A stretch of 64,000 nt of DNA. It comes from Novosphingobium colocasiae. GTDB taxonomy: Bacteria; Pseudomonadota; Alphaproteobacteria; Sphingomonadales; Sphingomonadaceae. The stretch's first letter is position 1, and each line of letters begins with the position of its first letter. Made by a program: the position numbers and the translations under genes. The notes below the pieces were generated by a model. That model was not told the DNA's origin. It made no database searches and worked only from the letters and a program-made list of their open reading frames with translations. Positions 49,475-59,331 of the stretch are shown piece after piece. The stretch lies in NCBI RefSeq assembly GCF_014652555.1, contig NZ_BMZA01000001.1, positions 296,147-360,146 on the forward strand. Reading direction: 5' to 3'.

Positions 49475-50530
49475 ATGAAGTTGTGGGCCGTGGTGGAAAA
49501 TGACAAGCCGCTCGTCTGCCTGGAGCGGCCCGATCCGGTGCCGGTCGGACGCGAGGTGCTGGTGCGGGTCAGCCATTGCGGAGTGTGCCATTCGGACCTC
49601 CATTTCGTCCATGGCGTGTTCGATCTGGGTGGCGGCAAGACCCTCAGGATCACCGATCGCGGGGTCAAGCTGCCCTGCGCGCCGGGCCACGAAATTGTCG
49701 GCACGGTGGTGGCGCTGGGCCCGGAGGCGAGCGGCGTGGCGATCGGCGACCAGCGCATCGTCTATCCGTGGATCGGCTGTGGCGAATGCGAGCTGTGCAA
49801 CAGCGACAATGAGAACCTGTGCTATACGCCGCGCGGGCTCGGCGTGATTCAGGACGGCGGCTTCGGCTCGCATATCGTGGTCCCGAACGAGACCTATCTG
49901 TTTGCCTTTGATGGTATCGACCCTGCCGTTGCCGCGACGTTCCCGTGCTCGGGGCTGACGGTCTATTCGGCCATCCAGAAGGCGATGCCGCTTGATCCCG
50001 CCAAGGCGGTGCTGGTGGTCGGTGCCGGCGGTCTCGGGCTGGTCGCGGTGCGGATGCTGCGCGCGCTCGGCTTCGCGCACGTGATCGTCGCCGATTTGTC
50101 GGCCGAAAAGCGCACGGCGGCGCTGGAGGCCGGGGCTTCCGCCGCGATCGACAACAGCGCCGGGGACGCTCAGGAGCAGGTTGCCGCTGCAGGCGGCGGG
50201 CTGCTGCAGGCGGCGTTCGATTTCGTCAACGTCGCCCCCACCGTGGCGCTGGCACTGGAAGCGCTGGGCAAGCAGGGCAAGCTGGTGCTGGTCGGCGTGG
50301 GCGGCGGCGAACTGCCGCTGTCGCTTGCCGGCCTGATCTTCCGGCCGCGCACGATCATGGGCACCATCACCGGCAACCGCCGCCATCTCGCCGAAGTGAT
50401 CGCGCTGGCCCAATCGGGCAGGTTCGTGCCCTTCGCCGTCACCCGTATGCCGAAGGACAGCGCTAACGAGGCGCTGGCGCTGCTCGACGCGGGCAAGGTG
50501 GTCGGGCGGATCGTGCTTGAAGACTGCTGA
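49475..50530 (+). CDS. zinc-dependent alcohol dehydrogenase
   Basis: A 351-residue medium-chain dehydrogenase. Catalytic zinc ligands are in HCGVCHSDLHFVHG and CAPGHEIVG; structural zinc cysteines are in GCGECELCNSDNENLC; the NAD fold is VVGAGGLGLVAV. GGAGAAGG stands just before the ATG at 49475; an upstream ATG at 49436 also has a good ribosome-binding site (AGGGAGGA) and would add 13 residues. It is the first gene of a unit driven from the sigma-54 promoter and is followed two bases later by the activator gene. Such pairs are typical for alcohols induced under sigma-54 control. Confidence 0.92.
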   Translation: MKLWAVVENDKPLVCLERPDPVPVGREVLVRVSHCGVCHSDLHFVHGVFDLGGGKTLRITDRGVKLPCAPGHEIVGTVVALGPEASGVAIGDQRIVYPWIGCGECELCNSDNENLCYTPRGLGVIQDGGFGSHIVVPNETYLFAFDGIDPAVAATFPCSGLTVYSAIQKAMPLDPAKAVLVVGAGGLGLVAVRMLRALGFAHVIVADLSAEKRTAALEAGASAAIDNSAGDAQEQVAAAGGGLLQAAFDFVNVAPTVALALEALGKQGKLVLVGVGGGELPLSLAGLIFRPRTIMGTITGNRRHLAEVIALAQSGRFVPFAVTRMPKDSANEALALLDAGKVVGRIVLEDC

Positions 50531-50532
50531 CC

Positions 50533-52539
50533 ATGGCCTACACTCGCCCCCGGCCGGCGGCGCAGCATCGCGATAGCACGATGCGCGCCGATCCGCGCCT
50601 GGCCCCGCGCTTCGCGGGCGAGTGGAGAGCGATGATGCAACAGCCGCAAGGTCATGCCGCGCCGATCGCGCCTACGCGCGATTATCTCGCGCAGGTTGAG
50701 CGCAACTGGGAGCGGTTCATTGCCAATCAGCCGGTGGAGGATGCGGCGATCCGCCCGGTCGTCCTGCAATCCTGGCGGCGTTCGCGCGCGCTGGGGGTCG
50801 ATCCGTTTCGCGCCGGGGCGCTGCCGGTCGCCACGCCAGACCACATGCGCCACCTCAGGGTACGCAACGAGCTGTTCCTGGAGGCGTTGCTGGGCCGCAT
50901 TCCGCAGCTCTGGCACGAACTGGACCGCCGCCGCTGCGCCATTGCTGCCGCCGATGCCGACGGGGTGCTGCTGACGATCGACGGTAACCGCGATTACGTG
51001 GCGCACCTGTCACAGGATTTCAGCGCCCCCGGCTTCGGCTGGGATGAACGCAACAGCGGCACCAACGCGATCGGCACCGCGCTGGCGCTAGGGCGGGGGG
51101 TGCAGATCCACGCGCACGAGCACTTCTGCCAGGCTGACAAGCGGCTCACCTGCATGGCCCAGATCGTGCGCGATCCGCATGACCGGCGGGTGCTGGGCGT
51201 GATCGACCTGACGTCGGACGATGCCGGCTCGGTGGATGCGATGCGCGATCTGCTGTGCCGGATCATCGGCGAGGTAGGGGACGACATTTCCGCCAGCGTC
51301 ACCGCCGAATTGGCGCGTGTGCGCGATGCCTATGCTGCCGCCCAACGCGGCGGCGAAGGACTGGTAGCGTTCGATCGCTATGGCCGGGTTGTCGCTTTCC
51401 AGGGCATGCGGCACGGCGGGCCGGAACTAGCAGCCGGGCAATCGCTCACCGGGTTTGACGCCGAATGCGTGCGCGGCCGGTTTCTGCCGGAATTCGGTGG
51501 CGGCGAGGCCGATCAGTGGCTGCGCGGCGCGGATATCGAATGGTTTCGGGATGGCAGCGGCGGTCTGATCCATTTCGCGCGTCCGCCGGCGATCCGCCCG
51601 GTCCGCGCGCCGGTGACGCTCGCCCCGTCGCTGGCGGTGGTGGCCGCGGCCAGCCCGTCGCTCACGCCGCTGTTGCAACGCGCCCAGCTTTACGCCCGCC
51701 GTAGCATGCCGATCCTGCTCTTGGGCGAAACCGGTAACGGCAAGGACGTGACCGCCCGCGCCATCCATGCTGCCACCGCCGGCAAGGACGCGCCGTTCAT
51801 CGCGGTCAACTGCGCCGCATTGCCGCGCGATCTCGCCGCCAGCGAACTGTTCGGCCACGCGGAAGGCGCGTTCACCGGGGCCCGGCGCGGCGGCGCGCGT
51901 GGCAAGTTCGAGGAAGCAGATGGCGGCACCATCTTCCTCGATGAGATCGGCGACATGCCGCTGGAGCTGCAGCCCTACCTGCTGCGGGTCCTGGAGGACC
52001 GGATCGTCTGCCGGCTGGGCGAATCGCGCGAGCGGCCGGTGACTGTGCAAGTGATCGCCGCCACCAACCGCTCGCTCGCGGCTGATCGCGATGCCGGGCG
52101 GTTCCGCGCCGATCTGTGGTTCCGGCTGGCAGGCGGCACGATCGAACTGCCGTCGCTGCGCCACCGGCTTGCCGATCTGGCCCCGCTGATCGACGCGCTG
52201 CTGGACCAGATACTGCTGCCCGGAGAGGCGCGGCCCGCGCTGGAGCCTGGCCTGATCGCGGTGCTGGCCGCGCATGACTGGCCGGGCAACCTGCGCGAAC
52301 TGCGCAATGTTCTGGAAGGGCTGGTGGCGATGTCGCCCGACGGGGTGCTGGCGTTAGCCGATTTGCCCGATGGCCTCGTTCCACGTGGCACGGCGGGCGG
52401 CGGGCAACTCGGCCGGATCGAGCGCGATGCCATCATCGCCGCGCTGGAGCGCAGCAACGGCGATGTCCCGCAGGCCGCGCGTGAACTCGGCATCTCGCGT
52501 GCCACGATCTATCGCCGATTGCGAAAATACCGGCAGTAA
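50533..52539 (+). CDS. sigma-54-dependent activator, AcoR/Fis family
   Basis: A 668-residue enhancer-binding protein. The N-terminal region has QPVEDAAIRPVVLQSWRRSR and a GAF domain with GFGWDERNSGTNAIGTALAL as in AcoR; the AAA+ domain has Walker A GETGNGKD at 398-405 and the sigma-54 contact loop GAFTGA at 445-450; the C-terminal Fis-type helix-turn-helix is VPQAARELGISRATIYRRLR. It probably activates the promoter at 49404 and so its own operon. Acetoin and various alcohols are known signals for this family; the one here is unknown. Confidence 0.95.
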   Translation: MAYTRPRPAAQHRDSTMRADPRLAPRFAGEWRAMMQQPQGHAAPIAPTRDYLAQVERNWERFIANQPVEDAAIRPVVLQSWRRSRALGVDPFRAGALPVATPDHMRHLRVRNELFLEALLGRIPQLWHELDRRRCAIAAADADGVLLTIDGNRDYVAHLSQDFSAPGFGWDERNSGTNAIGTALALGRGVQIHAHEHFCQADKRLTCMAQIVRDPHDRRVLGVIDLTSDDAGSVDAMRDLLCRIIGEVGDDISASVTAELARVRDAYAAAQRGGEGLVAFDRYGRVVAFQGMRHGGPELAAGQSLTGFDAECVRGRFLPEFGGGEADQWLRGADIEWFRDGSGGLIHFARPPAIRPVRAPVTLAPSLAVVAAASPSLTPLLQRAQLYARRSMPILLLGETGNGKDVTARAIHAATAGKDAPFIAVNCAALPRDLAASELFGHAEGAFTGARRGGARGKFEEADGGTIFLDEIGDMPLELQPYLLRVLEDRIVCRLGESRERPVTVQVIAATNRSLAADRDAGRFRADLWFRLAGGTIELPSLRHRLADLAPLIDALLDQILLPGEARPALEPGLIAVLAAHDWPGNLRELRNVLEGLVAMSPDGVLALADLPDGLVPRGTAGGGQLGRIERDAIIAALERSNGDVPQAARELGISRATIYRRLRKYRQ

Positions 52540-52565
52540 GCCGCAAGGCCCGCAGGAGCCCGTTG

Positions 52566-53462
52566 ATGAACGACCATTCCCCCGATCCGCTGCAAGAACT
52601 GTACGCCGGCTGGGTCGCGCGCACCACGGCCAGGCCCGACATGCCGCTGGAGGATGTGCGGGCGCTGTTCGAACACTGGGGCGATGTGACCGCCGAGCCA
52701 CGCGGCATCGATTATGTCGAGGACGCGATCGGCGGGCTGCCCGCACTATGGGTGTTGCCCAAAGGGGCGGACGATACGCGGGTGCTGCTGTGCTTCCATG
52801 GCGGCGGCTATGTGCTGGGTTCGATGTATTCCCACCGCAAGCTCTATGGTCACTTCGCCAGAGCGGCGGGGTGCCGTGCGCTGATCGTCGATTACCGGCG
52901 CGCGCCGGAAAACCTGCATCCGGGACCGGTGAACGATTGCGCGGCGGCTTATCACGGTCTGCTCGAAACCGGCATCGCGCCGTCGCGGGTAGCGTTCGTG
53001 GGCGATTCTGCGGGCGGCGCATTGGCGATCACCACGCTTCTGCGCGCCCGCGAACTGGGCTTGCCGTTGCCCGGCCGGGTGCTGGCCATGGCCCCCTATC
53101 TTGACCTGGAGGCGACCGGCGAGACCTATGACACCAACGCTGCCGTCGATGCCTTGGGCGCGCGAGAGGCCACGGTGGCGTTCGTCGATGTGTTCTTGGG
53201 GCCTGGCGGCAATCGTCACGATCCGCTTGCCAGCCCGCTCTATGCTGATCTGTCAGGATTGCCGCCGATCCTGATCCAGACCGGTGGCGATGACGTGCTG
53301 CTGGACGATAGTCGCCGCTTTCACGCGCTGGCCCGGGCCGCCGGGGTGGATGCGACGCTGGAGGTCAGCCCCGGCCAGCAGCACGTCTTCCACTTCCTGG
53401 CCGGCGTGTCTCCGGTTGCCGACGCGGCCATTGCCCGCGCGGGGGAATGGCTGAAGCGGTAA
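52566..53462 (+). CDS. alpha/beta hydrolase, hormone-sensitive lipase family
   Basis: A 298-residue esterase. The oxyanion motif HGGGYVLGSMYSHRK and the nucleophile motif GDSAGGALAI are those of the HSL (family IV) esterases; the acid is in IQTGGDDVLLDDS and the histidine in GQQHVFHFL. Without a signal peptide it acts in the cytoplasm. It follows the activator gene by 26 bases. It could open the lactone or ester made by the Baeyer-Villiger monooxygenase encoded nearby; this is inference. Confidence 0.92.
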   Translation: MNDHSPDPLQELYAGWVARTTARPDMPLEDVRALFEHWGDVTAEPRGIDYVEDAIGGLPALWVLPKGADDTRVLLCFHGGGYVLGSMYSHRKLYGHFARAAGCRALIVDYRRAPENLHPGPVNDCAAAYHGLLETGIAPSRVAFVGDSAGGALAITTLLRARELGLPLPGRVLAMAPYLDLEATGETYDTNAAVDALGAREATVAFVDVFLGPGGNRHDPLASPLYADLSGLPPILIQTGGDDVLLDDSRRFHALARAAGVDATLEVSPGQQHVFHFLAGVSPVADAAIARAGEWLKR

Positions 53463-53484
53463 AAGGGCTGGGGGACCCGCCGCG

Positions 53485-53745
53485 CTATGCCGTCGTCAGG
53501 GAGGCGACCGGATCGGTCTGCAGCAGCGGCACGGCACGCGCGGCGGCTGCGGGCTGGCGGTGGTAGATGCTCCACAAGCCGTTGTCATAGAGGCAGGCGG
53601 AAAACGCATAGCGCCCTTCGCACTCCACATCGGCTTCGCTGCAGTTCATCCGCTCGATGATGTTGAGGACCATCGATGCATCAAGCGTCGCGATGCTCGT
53701 CGACGGAAGATCGGGATTTCGTGGGTAAATATGAAACTGAGGCAT
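53485..53745 (-). CDS. small hypothetical protein
   Basis: An 86-residue protein that I do not recognise. It reads HIYPRNPDLPSTSIATLDAS and later CEGRYAFSACLYDNGLWSIY followed by HRQP. No signal peptide or membrane part is seen. I use the ATG before PQFHIYPR, because the ten residues upstream are not coding-like. It is convergent with the hydrolase gene. Confidence 0.6.
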   Translation of the reverse strand: MPQFHIYPRNPDLPSTSIATLDASMVLNIIERMNCSEADVECEGRYAFSACLYDNGLWSIYHRQPAAAARAVPLLQTDPVASLTTA

Positions 53746-54056
53746 GTCATGGCTCCGGAGGTTCAGCGGGAGCACGCAACGATCGGTTGTCTCTCAGCCG
53801 CCAGCATGCGGGAGAACGCTGGCAGTGATGACGGCTTACACCTATTATTCACAATAGGCGAATCATTTCTGATTTCGATAAAGATTATTTTGAATATAAG
53901 GCGTCATAGTTAAAGTGTTCAAAAGTGATCTTTCAACTTACGGTCACTCGTCTTCGGCGATGAGGGCAGCCGTGCGATGGATCTGCGGGTGGCCACGACT
54001 GCGGGGAACCACGGCCCCATCCTGACGGTTGCACCGGACGGACAGGAGGTACGGCT
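53746..54056. other. 311-base spacer upstream of ku
   Basis: Unusually AT-rich at 53840-53940 for this genome. A small hairpin CCTATTATTCACAATAGG lies at 53841-53858. AGGAGGT before 54057 is a strong ribosome-binding site for ku. The promoter is not clearly recognised. Confidence 0.45.
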
Positions 54057-54947
54057 ATGGCGGCGCGCGCATACTGGCAGGGGCAGCTCAAGCTAGCCCT
54101 CGTCTCGATCCCGATCGAAGTCTATCCGGCAACCCGTTCGGGCGCGGCGCTGGCGTTCCACCAGATTCACGAACCCAGCGGCAAGCGCGTGCGCTACGAG
54201 AAGGTCGCGCCCGGGGTCGGGCCGGTCGATCGGGACGAGATCGTCAAAGGCTACGAAGTGTCCAAGGGCAATTACGTGCTGCTGGATGATGCCGAGATCG
54301 AGGCGGTCAAGATCGAGAGCCGCAAGACGCTGGACCTCGTCCAGTTCGTCGATGCGCGCGAGATCGACGTGCTCTATTACGAAAAGCCCTATTTCGTGGT
54401 GCCGGCCGATGACCTGGCCGAAGAGGCCTATGTCGTCCTGCGCGAGGCGCTGCGGCAGACCGGCAAAGTCGGCGTGGGCCAACTGGCCGTGCGCGGGCGC
54501 GAGCAACTGGTTTCGATCAAGCCGTGCGGACGCGGGCTGGTGATGGAAGTGCTGCGCTACGCCGACGAGGTGCACAAGGCGCAAGGCTATTTCCGCGATA
54601 TCGCCGATAGCGAGCCGGACGCCGACCTGCTCGAACTGGCCACCACCCTCATCGACAATAAGACCGCGCCGTTCAGGGCGGCCGAGTTCCACAACCGCTA
54701 CGTCGATGCGCTGCATCGCCTGATCGACAAGAAGGCCCGTTCGAAAACCGGCAAGCGCATTCTCGAAGACGTGGCCGAGCCGGCGGCCGGCAGCGGCAAG
54801 GGCAACGTGATCGATCTGATGGCGGCGCTCAAGAAATCGGTGGGCGAGGGGGGCGGTGCGTCCGCAAGCAAAAGCTCGGGCAGGTCCAAGGCCGCGAAGT
54901 CTTCGGCACCCGCCAAGCCGGCGGCCCGATCGCGCAAGCGGGCGTAA
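54057..54947 (+). CDS. ku: non-homologous end-joining protein Ku
   Basis: A 296-residue Ku homologue forming a homodimeric ring on DNA ends and recruiting LigD. It starts AARAYWQGQLKLALVSIPIE, the usual beginning of bacterial Ku, and has VKGYEVSKGNYVLLDDAEIE and YYEKPYFVVPAD of the core. The C-terminal 60 residues are rich in Lys/Ser/Ala (SGRSKAAKSSAPAKPAARSR), a basic tail that in other bacteria helps DNA binding. It is followed 6 bases later by ligD, so both are made together. Confidence 0.97.
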   Translation: MAARAYWQGQLKLALVSIPIEVYPATRSGAALAFHQIHEPSGKRVRYEKVAPGVGPVDRDEIVKGYEVSKGNYVLLDDAEIEAVKIESRKTLDLVQFVDAREIDVLYYEKPYFVVPADDLAEEAYVVLREALRQTGKVGVGQLAVRGREQLVSIKPCGRGLVMEVLRYADEVHKAQGYFRDIADSEPDADLLELATTLIDNKTAPFRAAEFHNRYVDALHRLIDKKARSKTGKRILEDVAEPAAGSGKGNVIDLMAALKKSVGEGGGASASKSSGRSKAAKSSAPAKPAARSRKRA

Positions 54948-54953
54948 GCGGCG

Positions 54954-57476
54954 ATGAGCGCCCGCCGTCCCGATCCGCTGGCCGAATACAACCGCAAGCG
55001 CGATTTCGCCAGGACCAGCGAGCCGGCGGGACAGCGCGCGAAGCAGGCGCAGGGCAATCGTTTCATCGTCCAGAAACATGCCGCCACGCGGCTGCACTGG
55101 GATTTCCGGCTGGAGATGGACGGCGTGCTGAAATCCTGGGCGGTCACCAAGGGGCCGAGCAGCGATCCCGATGACAAACGGCTGGCGGTGCGGACCGAGG
55201 ATCACCCGCTGGCTTATGCAGAGTTCGAAGGCCGCATTCCCAAGGGTGAGTACGGCGGCGGCACGGTCATGCTGTGGGACCAGGGCACCTGGGCACCGAT
55301 CCCGGGCAAGAGCGCCGATGATCTCGAGCACGGCCACCTGCATTTCACGCTCCATGGCGAGCGGATGAAGGGCGAATGGCTGCTGGTGCGGATGAAGGGC
55401 CGGCCGGGTGAGAAGCGGGAGAACTGGCTGCTGCGCAAGATCGATGACGATGACGCCGGGCAGGGCGATCTGCTGATCGAGCAAAACCTGACCAGCATGC
55501 TGACCGGCCGCTCGATGGCCGAAATCGAGGCGGACAAGGCGGGTACCCAGGCGCTGGCGGGCAAGCGCGGCAAGGCGTTCGACGAGGCGATGGCGAAGGC
55601 GGCGCGGCACAACGCGCATGCTGCTGCCCCCCGCCGCAAACCGGCGCGCAAGGGCGCGCCACCGCCGAAATTCCGCGCCCTGCAATTGGCCACGCTCGTC
55701 GATGCGGTGCCGTCGGGCAACCAGTGGATTCACGAAATCAAGTTCGACGGCTATCGCGCGCTGATCGCAGCGAGCGGGGACAAGGTGCGCGTCTATACCC
55801 GCAGCGGGCAGGACTGGACCGACAAGTTCGGTCCGCTGGCGGCGGCGGTCGCCGCGCTCGATCTGCCGCCCTGCCTGATCGACGGCGAGATCATTGCGCG
55901 CGGGAGCGAGGGCAACCCCGATTTTTCCAGCCTGCAGGCGGTTCTGAAGCGCGGTCATGGATCGCAAGGGTCGGACGATGCCCTGGAATTCCACGCCTTT
56001 GACCTTCTCGAAATCGATGGCGAGGATTGCACCGCGCAGGGCCAGATCGCCCGCAAGGAGCGGCTGGAGGCGCTTCTGCGCGATGCCGCGCCGCCGATTT
56101 TCGTTGCCGATCATGTGATCGGGGCGGGCGAGCGGCTCTACGCGGCGATGTGCGCGGCGGGGCAGGAGGGGATCATCGCCAAGCGCGTCGATGCCGCCTA
56201 TTCCGGCCGCCGCAGCACTAACTGGGTCAAGGTGAAGTGTACGCGGCGGCAGGAATTCGTCATCGTCGGCTGGACCCGGTCGCGTGCGAAAGGGCGGCCC
56301 TTTTCATCGCTGCTATTGGGCCAGTACGAGGGCAAGACGCTGGTCTATCGCGGCAAGGTCGGCACCGGTTTTGACGGTGATACGCTGGCCGATCTGGCCG
56401 CGCGCCTCAACAAGCTGGAGCGCAAGACGCCGCCTGTCACCGTCGATCGCGCCGATGCGCGCGGCGTGACCTGGGTGAGCCCCCGGCTCGTCGCCGAGAT
56501 CGCCTTTGCCGAACTGACGGCCGAAGGACGGGTGCGACACGGCAGCTTTCTGGGCTTGCGCGGCGACAAGAAAGCCAGCGCCGTCAGCGAGGAGAAAGCC
56601 GCGCCGGTGCCCGATGCCGCCGTGAACGTCGCGATCAGCAACCGTGATCGCGTCATCTTTCCAGAGAGCGGCGGGACCAAGGGCGATCTGGCCGATTATT
56701 ACGCGCAGATCGCCCCGCTGATGCTGCCCTTCGCGGCCGCTCGCCCGGTCAGCCTGGTGCGCTGCCCGCAGGGGCGCGCCAAGCAATGCTTCTTCCAGAA
56801 GCACGATAGCGGCTCGTTCGGCAAGCATGTGCGGCACGTTGCCATCGCCGAGAAGGACGGGGGAGCCGAGGATTACCTCTATCTCACCGATGCCGCCGGG
56901 TTGCTCGATTGCGTGCAGATGGGCACGATCGAGTTCCACGGCTGGGGTTCGCGCGCGGACGATGTGGAACTGCCGGACCGGATGATTTTCGATCTCGACC
57001 CCGACGAAGGTCTCGATTTCGCGCAAGTGCGCAAGGCGGCCGGCGACATCCGCCAGCGCCTGGCCGATATCGGGCTGGTCAGCTTCGCCATGCTCTCGGG
57101 CGGCAAGGGCGTCCACATTGTCGTCCCGCTCAGGCGCGGCCACGATTGGAATACGCACAAGGATTTCGCCCGCCGCTTCGCCGAGGCGATGAGCCTGGCC
57201 GAGCCCGATCGCTTCGTGGCGACGATGAGCAAGGCCAAGCGCAAGGGGCGCATCTTCATCGACTGGCTGCGCAACCAGCGCGGAGCGACGGCGGTGCTGC
57301 CCTATTCGGCGCGGGCGCGGGCCGGGGCCCCGGTGGCGGTGCCGATCGGCTGGGACGAGCTCGACACGATGGCTGGTGCCCACCCCTATTCGATCGCGGA
57401 TGGCAAGGAACTGATCCGCCGCGCCGAGGCGTTGCGCGGTTGGGGCTTTGCCGAACAGGAATTGCCGGCGATTTGA
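54954..57476 (+). CDS. ligD: multifunctional DNA ligase D
   Basis: An 840-residue NHEJ enzyme. Domain order is phosphoesterase (residues about 20-180, with HAATRLHWDFRLEMDGVLKS), ATP-dependent ligase (about 240-530; adenylated Lys263 in IHEIKFDGYR), and primase-polymerase (about 550-840; FPESGGTKGDLADYYAQIAP and DLDPDEGLDF metal aspartates). This PE-Lig-Pol order is the one known from Pseudomonas and differs from the mycobacterial Pol-PE-Lig. All three domains look complete. Confidence 0.96.
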   Translation: MSARRPDPLAEYNRKRDFARTSEPAGQRAKQAQGNRFIVQKHAATRLHWDFRLEMDGVLKSWAVTKGPSSDPDDKRLAVRTEDHPLAYAEFEGRIPKGEYGGGTVMLWDQGTWAPIPGKSADDLEHGHLHFTLHGERMKGEWLLVRMKGRPGEKRENWLLRKIDDDDAGQGDLLIEQNLTSMLTGRSMAEIEADKAGTQALAGKRGKAFDEAMAKAARHNAHAAAPRRKPARKGAPPPKFRALQLATLVDAVPSGNQWIHEIKFDGYRALIAASGDKVRVYTRSGQDWTDKFGPLAAAVAALDLPPCLIDGEIIARGSEGNPDFSSLQAVLKRGHGSQGSDDALEFHAFDLLEIDGEDCTAQGQIARKERLEALLRDAAPPIFVADHVIGAGERLYAAMCAAGQEGIIAKRVDAAYSGRRSTNWVKVKCTRRQEFVIVGWTRSRAKGRPFSSLLLGQYEGKTLVYRGKVGTGFDGDTLADLAARLNKLERKTPPVTVDRADARGVTWVSPRLVAEIAFAELTAEGRVRHGSFLGLRGDKKASAVSEEKAAPVPDAAVNVAISNRDRVIFPESGGTKGDLADYYAQIAPLMLPFAAARPVSLVRCPQGRAKQCFFQKHDSGSFGKHVRHVAIAEKDGGAEDYLYLTDAAGLLDCVQMGTIEFHGWGSRADDVELPDRMIFDLDPDEGLDFAQVRKAAGDIRQRLADIGLVSFAMLSGGKGVHIVVPLRRGHDWNTHKDFARRFAEAMSLAEPDRFVATMSKAKRKGRIFIDWLRNQRGATAVLPYSARARAGAPVAVPIGWDELDTMAGAHPYSIADGKELIRRAEALRGWGFAEQELPAI

Positions 57477-57489
57477 GCCGCGCCAGTCG

Positions 57490-59331
57490 TCAGCCCTTGT
57501 AGAGCCCGTCGAGCCGTTCGCCGTAGCGGGCGCGGATCTTGTGGCGGCGAATCTTGAGGCTGGGCGTCATTTCCTCGTTCTCGATAGAGAACGGTTCGGC
57601 CGCGAAGGCGAACTGGCGCACCTTTTCGATAACCGACAGGTCGGCGTTCACCCGGTCCACCGCTTCGCGCACCGCCGAGCGGAAGGCGGGCAGGTCCTGC
57701 AACCGGGCCAGATCGAACGGCTCGCCATTGTCGCGGCTCCATTGCAGCGCCCATTCGGCATCGGGCACGATCAGCCCGACGACATAAGGGCGCTGGTCGC
57801 CGGCCACCATCGCTTGGGCGATTTCGGGTTGCAGCGTCAGCATCGCCTCGATCCGCTGGGGCGAGACATTGTCACCCTTGTCGTTGACGATCATGTCCTT
57901 CTTGCGATCGGTGATCATGATCCGGCCACGCTGATCGAAATGGCCGATGTCACCGGTGTGCAGCCAGATGCCGGGGCCCAGCAGCGGATCGTGGCGCAGC
58001 ACGTCGGCGCTGGCGGCGGCGTTCTGCCAGTATCCGTGCATGACCAGTTCGCCTTGCACGCAAATCTCGCCGTCGGCGGCGATGCGCACCGTTGCCGCGC
58101 GCAGCGGCGGGCCCACCGTGTCCATCTTGACCCCGGCGGCGAGGCGGTTGCAGCTTACCACCGGGCCCGCCTCGGTCTGGCCATAGCCTTGCAACAGCAC
58201 CAGCCCCAGCGCATCGAAGAACACCCCGATCTCGGGGTTGAGCGGCGCGCCGCCCGATACCAGCGCCTTGATCCGGCCGCCGAACCGCGCCTGCACCTTG
58301 GGCCGCAGCGTCCGGTCCAGCACCAGATCGAGCAGTGGATCGGTCAGCCGCCGCCGGCCGTTTTCCTTGCGCACGGCAGCGGCGAGCGCCCAGTCGAGCA
58401 GTCGTCGCGCGGTCTCACCCTGTTTCTCGATCTGCTTGAGGATGCGCGCGCGCAGCACTTCGAACAGGCGGGGGACCACGACCATGATCGTCGGGCGCAC
58501 TTCCTCGATGTTGCCGGCCAGCTTGTCGAGCCCTTCGGCGTACCAGATCTGCGCCCCCAGCCCGATCGGCAGGAACTGTCCGCCGGTATGTTCATAGGCG
58601 TGGCTGAGCGGCAGGAACGACAGGAAGCGATCCTCGGCCGCGTCCCAGGTGAAATCCTCGGCGATGATGCGGGCCGCGCCGTCGATGTTGGCGAGGATCA
58701 TGCCGTGGTGCTGGCGCACCCCGCGCGGCAGGCCGCCGGTGCCGCTGGTGTAGATGATGCAGGCCAGATCCTCGCGGCCGATCCCCGCGACGCGCGTATC
58801 CACTTCGGCGCGGGCGGCGGCGCTATCGCCCTCCAGCAACGAGGCCCAGTCGGCCAGATGGGCAATGGCGGAATAGTGGGCGGGCAAAGGCTCCATGCCG
58901 ATCAGGTGGCGGCACAGGTCGGTCTGGTCGATCGCGGTGGCGAGGTTCTTCGCCAGCTTGGGCGTGGAGACGATCGCCGCCCGCGCGCCCGAATTCTCCA
59001 GGATATGGATGTGATCGCGCACGGTGTTGGTTGTGTATGCGGGAACGCTGATACAGCCCGCCGCCATGATCGCCAGATCGGCGAGGCACCATTCGGGGCG
59101 GTTTTCGGAAACGATCACCACCCGGTCGCCCGGCTCAAGCCCGATGCGCCGCAGGCCTTGCGCGATCAGGCAGACCTGTCGGGCGGCATCGCTCCAGCTT
59201 GTCGGCTGCCAGACGCCATCGCGTTTGACGTGGAGCATCGGCGCACCGCCCAGTTCGTCCGCCCGCGACAGGAACAGCGCGACGAGGTTTGCAGCCTTGT
59301 CGAAATCGGCCAGTTCCATTCGCCCAAACAT
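57490..59331 (-). CDS. long-chain fatty acid-CoA ligase (FAA1-like)
   Basis: A 613-residue AMP-forming ligase. The family P-loop is altered to YTSGTGGLPRGV where YTSGTTGxPKG is normal. Other motifs are intact: GYGQTEAGPVVSCN, WLHTGDIGHFDQRGRIMITD and RKKDMIVNDKGDNVSPQRIE. It is convergent with ligD and not linked to other acyl-CoA genes. An ATG four codons downstream (MELADFDK) is an alternative start. Function as ligase is likely; the loop change may alter rate or nucleotide use. Confidence 0.88.
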   Translation of the reverse strand: MFGRMELADFDKAANLVALFLSRADELGGAPMLHVKRDGVWQPTSWSDAARQVCLIAQGLRRIGLEPGDRVVIVSENRPEWCLADLAIMAAGCISVPAYTTNTVRDHIHILENSGARAAIVSTPKLAKNLATAIDQTDLCRHLIGMEPLPAHYSAIAHLADWASLLEGDSAAARAEVDTRVAGIGREDLACIIYTSGTGGLPRGVRQHHGMILANIDGAARIIAEDFTWDAAEDRFLSFLPLSHAYEHTGGQFLPIGLGAQIWYAEGLDKLAGNIEEVRPTIMVVVPRLFEVLRARILKQIEKQGETARRLLDWALAAAVRKENGRRRLTDPLLDLVLDRTLRPKVQARFGGRIKALVSGGAPLNPEIGVFFDALGLVLLQGYGQTEAGPVVSCNRLAAGVKMDTVGPPLRAATVRIAADGEICVQGELVMHGYWQNAAASADVLRHDPLLGPGIWLHTGDIGHFDQRGRIMITDRKKDMIVNDKGDNVSPQRIEAMLTLQPEIAQAMVAGDQRPYVVGLIVPDAEWALQWSRDNGEPFDLARLQDLPAFRSAVREAVDRVNADLSVIEKVRQFAFAAEPFSIENEEMTPSLKIRRHKIRARYGERLDGLYKG

